64,000 bases of DNA from Merluccius polli (taxonomy: Eukaryota; Chordata; Actinopteri; Gadiformes; Merlucciidae). The stretch is from positions 157,501-221,500 of the forward strand of contig JAOPHQ010002005.1 of assembly GCA_030340625.1 (NCBI GenBank). Reading direction: 5' to 3'. Numbering within the stretch: the stretch's first letter is position 1; each line of letters starts with the position of its first letter. Below are positions 61,381 through 64,000 of this stretch, in pieces. The position numbers and the translations under genes were made by a program. The notes beneath the pieces were generated by a model. The model was not told the DNA's origin, searched no databases, and worked only from the letters and a program-made list of their open reading frames with translations.

Positions 61381-62162
61381 GCGTAGTCACTCCCAGACAC
61401 ACAGTCACACGTGGTGCGCACACACATTTACTTTTCTTTGTTCCACACTTTTTTTCGGGAGAGGCTGTGAACGGATGGACGCAGGGTGTGTGTAAGCACA
61501 CGACACGGCCATTAGGGGAGATGACGCGGCGAGAGAGGAAGGTGGAGGAAGCATAAAAAAGACAGCGAGGGAGTCGTTAACCTGCTAGGGGCTATCCATC
61601 AAGCCCGGCCTGTTAGACACATCGGCACGTACGTCCCAGGAACGGACCGAGCACTAAAAGGTGTTGCTGAAGATTTATTTGGATTTTTTTTTCAGAAACA
61701 CATTATGCATTTAAAAAAAAAATGCTGCTCGTCTGAAGAAGACTTGCGTGTTTTGCATGCTTGTGGGTGGGCGGGCGGGCGTACTTTTGAAATGCATTTT
61801 TGCGTGTGTGTGTGTGTGTGTGTGTGTGAGTGTTTGTTTAGTCGGCAAGTCCTAAGAAGACAGGACAGAGCCTGGTACTATAGCCGTGTGTGTCAATACT
61901 TCACGCACCAATGTTTGGAGAAAGGATTATTAGAGACGAGAGACCCGCAACAACAACAGAAACCAGGATAAAGAGTGGGAGAAGCAGGGGGGGGGGCAGA
62001 GAGAGAGAGAGATCTCTGACAGGGTGCAGAGGTTAACGGTTCTGTCTCTCTCGTACATGTGTTTCTACGTCACATCACCGTTTGATGAACACGTCTGACA
62101 TTCCTCATACTGCTCTTAACACATTTGTACTTCCTATCGATGGCCTTGTGGCTTTTGGGACC

Positions 62163-62365
62163 GGCAGACCGAGAGACAGACATTTTAGTGGTGGTTAACT
62201 TCTACCAGCAGACCGAGAGACAGACATTTTAGTGGTGGTTAACTTCTACCAGCAGACCGAGAGACAGACCTTTAGTGGTGGTTAACTTCTACCAGCAGAC
62301 CGAGAGACAGACATTTTAGTGGTGGTTGACTTCTATCAGTAGACCAGGAGACAGACCTTTGCAAA
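62163..62365. repeat. Minisatellite of about 50 bp, four units
   Basis: Unit: GCAGACCGAGAGACAGACAT then TTTAGTGGTGGTTAACTTCT then ACCA. Units start at about 62165, 62215, 62265 and 62313, plus a diverged partial one at 62339. The third lacks a few bases (ACCTTTAG). The high identity indicates recent expansion. Confidence 0.93.
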
Positions 62366-63360
62366 GCTCATGTGTCTTTGCTCAGAGTGGTAAAAGTTTG
62401 TATGATTTTATTTTTTTATTTTAAAATAAAGGAACATGAAAAGGAAACAAGGACCTTGACAGAACTGTCCGTCGTCACGCTAGTTTTCGTTGTGTTCATT
62501 TTGGTTGTGTTGTGTTGTATTTATTGGAACTATAATCTAACCAAAGTAAACTACCAAAGTAAACTCGCTCATAAGGACCTTGAGAAAATGTTTATGCATC
62601 TTTGAGATTTCAAGACATTTAGAGGCAAGTGAATCTCAGCGCAGACCGCTGGTGTTTAGTAACTGTGCAACGTATGTCTGGCAGTCTCATGCACATGAAT
62701 AAACAATTGTCCTCTCTCTCTTGACTGTATGCAGTCAAGCCTGTAATTAAAAACATGTTTTAAAAATGCTATGTTTTTTTGTACATATATATTTTTTTTA
62801 CAATTTGTTTGTGTGCTTCTTGACAACCAGGGATAAGTTGTGGCTGAGAGAATTAGGCTCACATTTTTGGGGAAATTATAGTTCTGGGCCACGCACCCAG
62901 CTGGGGTGCGCCAACAGAGGAGTTTTTATAGGTGAGGGTTTTGGTTTTGTGCGAAGGAGGAAGAGGAGGTAAAGGAAAGAAAGGGAGAGGTGGGGGAGGG
63001 TGGACAGGAGCAGAACCTGGATCTCCATCAGGGTTGTGATCAGGTCCGGCCAGTCCGCTCAGAGGAAGGTGTCTGCCCGTGGAGCACATCTGTCAGCACA
63101 TTCAAGGCTCTCTCGGGTCTTACCCCGCCCCCCCCCCCTCTCTCTCTCTCTTGCCTCACTCTTTCTCCATATTTCTCTCACTCTGTTTCGATCTCTGTCT
63201 TCCAATCTCTCTCCCTGTCTCACCACTCCCCCTGTACCCCCCCCCCCCCCCTCCCTCCCTCTCTCCATATTTCTCTCTGTCGCTCTTGTTCCCACATTCC
63301 GACTGATAAAAGGGTGAGGTACCGGGGGAGTGAAGAGGAGGGGGGGTGGTTGGTTGGTTT

Positions 63361-63388
63361 CGGGGGGGGGGGGGGGGGGGGGGGGGGG
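63361..63388. repeat. Poly-G tract (about 28 G)
   Basis: Uninterrupted G run. C runs lie upstream at about 63127-63137 and 63237-63251. Confidence 0.93.
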
Positions 63389-63614
63389 CAGGAAGGAATT
63401 GAGGGTACAGCCGTTGCTGGAGGCTTTGGAGGAGGTTTGGTTGCGATGGGGGGGCTAGAATGTGTGACGGGAGGTGCTGTGGTTAAAGCCCCCCTACTAA
63501 AGGCATGATAAGCGTATCTCCCTCCCTCATGTGTGCGGGACAGGACCCATTTGTTACTCACATGTTCTCCGGGATTTGGACCTGACAGCCCTGGGTGTGC
63601 GATGGACAACCACC

Positions 63615-63618
<4 letters not shown>

Positions 63619-63668
<50 letters not shown>
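63619..63668. repeat. (GA)n microsatellite
   Basis: About 25 perfect GA units. Confidence 0.95.
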
Positions 63669-63669
<1 letters not shown>

Positions 63670-64000
63670 CTAAAGGAGTGATGGGAAACGTGTAATATTC
63701 TTTTGAACCTTGACCTCATTATCACTGGTGGCTTGTAAAGTGGCTAGGCTAGATATTTCTGCTTTTTGACATGGTTAGCAGAGTCTTATGTTTTAATGCA
63801 ATATAAATTAACCAAACACACTGCTGGTGCCCACTACGATTTGCATTGGATTGTAGCGCTTACTATTCCTCTGACTGACCATTTTACCATCGTTGCTCCA
63901 GCGAAACGTTAATTTTGGACGGATGATGAAGGAATGCACTCATCTTAACTGTGTTTGTTCCGGATGAAACGGCAAGAATGTTTGAATCCCAGAGGTTTCT

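Overview
The window looks like teleost fish nuclear DNA. It is very rich in (AC)n, (GA)n, (AT)n and poly-C microsatellites, it carries fish-style DNA transposons (hAT, PIF/Harbinger, palindromic MITEs) and tRNA- and LINE-derived retroposon tails, and its only recognisable host coding exon is vertebrate. No bacterial-style operons, CRISPR arrays or compact gene clusters are present. Species cannot be named from the sequence. The one confident host gene part is exon 1 of an ephrin-A5 (efna5-type) gene on the + strand, with ATG at 35898 and a splice donor at 36029. It encodes a signal peptide and the start of the Eph-receptor-binding domain. A GC- and CpG-rich stretch of about 33.9-36.1 kb surrounds it and is the likely promoter and 5' leader. 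No later ephrin exon was found before the window ends, so 36029-64000 is read as the 5' part of a large intron 1 (at least 28 kb). Positions 1-33.9 kb are read as upstream intergenic DNA. Layout: 0.7-0.9 kb, tRNA-derived SINE (minus strand). 4.57-4.65 kb, compact hairpin. 6.16-6.95 kb, inverted-repeat MITE built of small repeats. 7.36-8.6 kb, remains of retroposons including the 3' end of an L2-like LINE. 9.2-10.19 kb, minisatellite. 11.97-13.05 kb, a 1,081-bp almost complete palindrome with an 8-bp target-site duplication. 13.35-14.08 kb, hAT element with a transposase N-terminal fragment. 14.45-14.87 kb, short hAT MITE. 18.4-18.7 kb, large AT satellite. 22.75-23.43 kb, another hAT element with the same TIR family as the 13.35-kb one. 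23.49-24.80 kb, a decayed PIF/Harbinger copy keeping pieces of both its genes (HARBI1-like transposase and Myb/SANT-like protein). 28.36-29.22 kb, a hAT-like MITE containing about 430 bp of 28S ribosomal RNA gene. 29.95-30.13 kb, 42-bp minisatellite. 33.9-36.1 kb, efna5 promoter and exon 1. 36-64 kb, intronic DNA with microsatellites and a few stretches of complex sequence that may be regulatory. The genes do not form a pathway. The transposon genes are decayed relics, and the host locus is a single developmental signalling gene with a long, repeat-loaded upstream region and first intron. The most unusual items are the fold-back element at 11.97-13.05 kb and the rDNA fragment inside a transposon at 28.5-29.0 kb.
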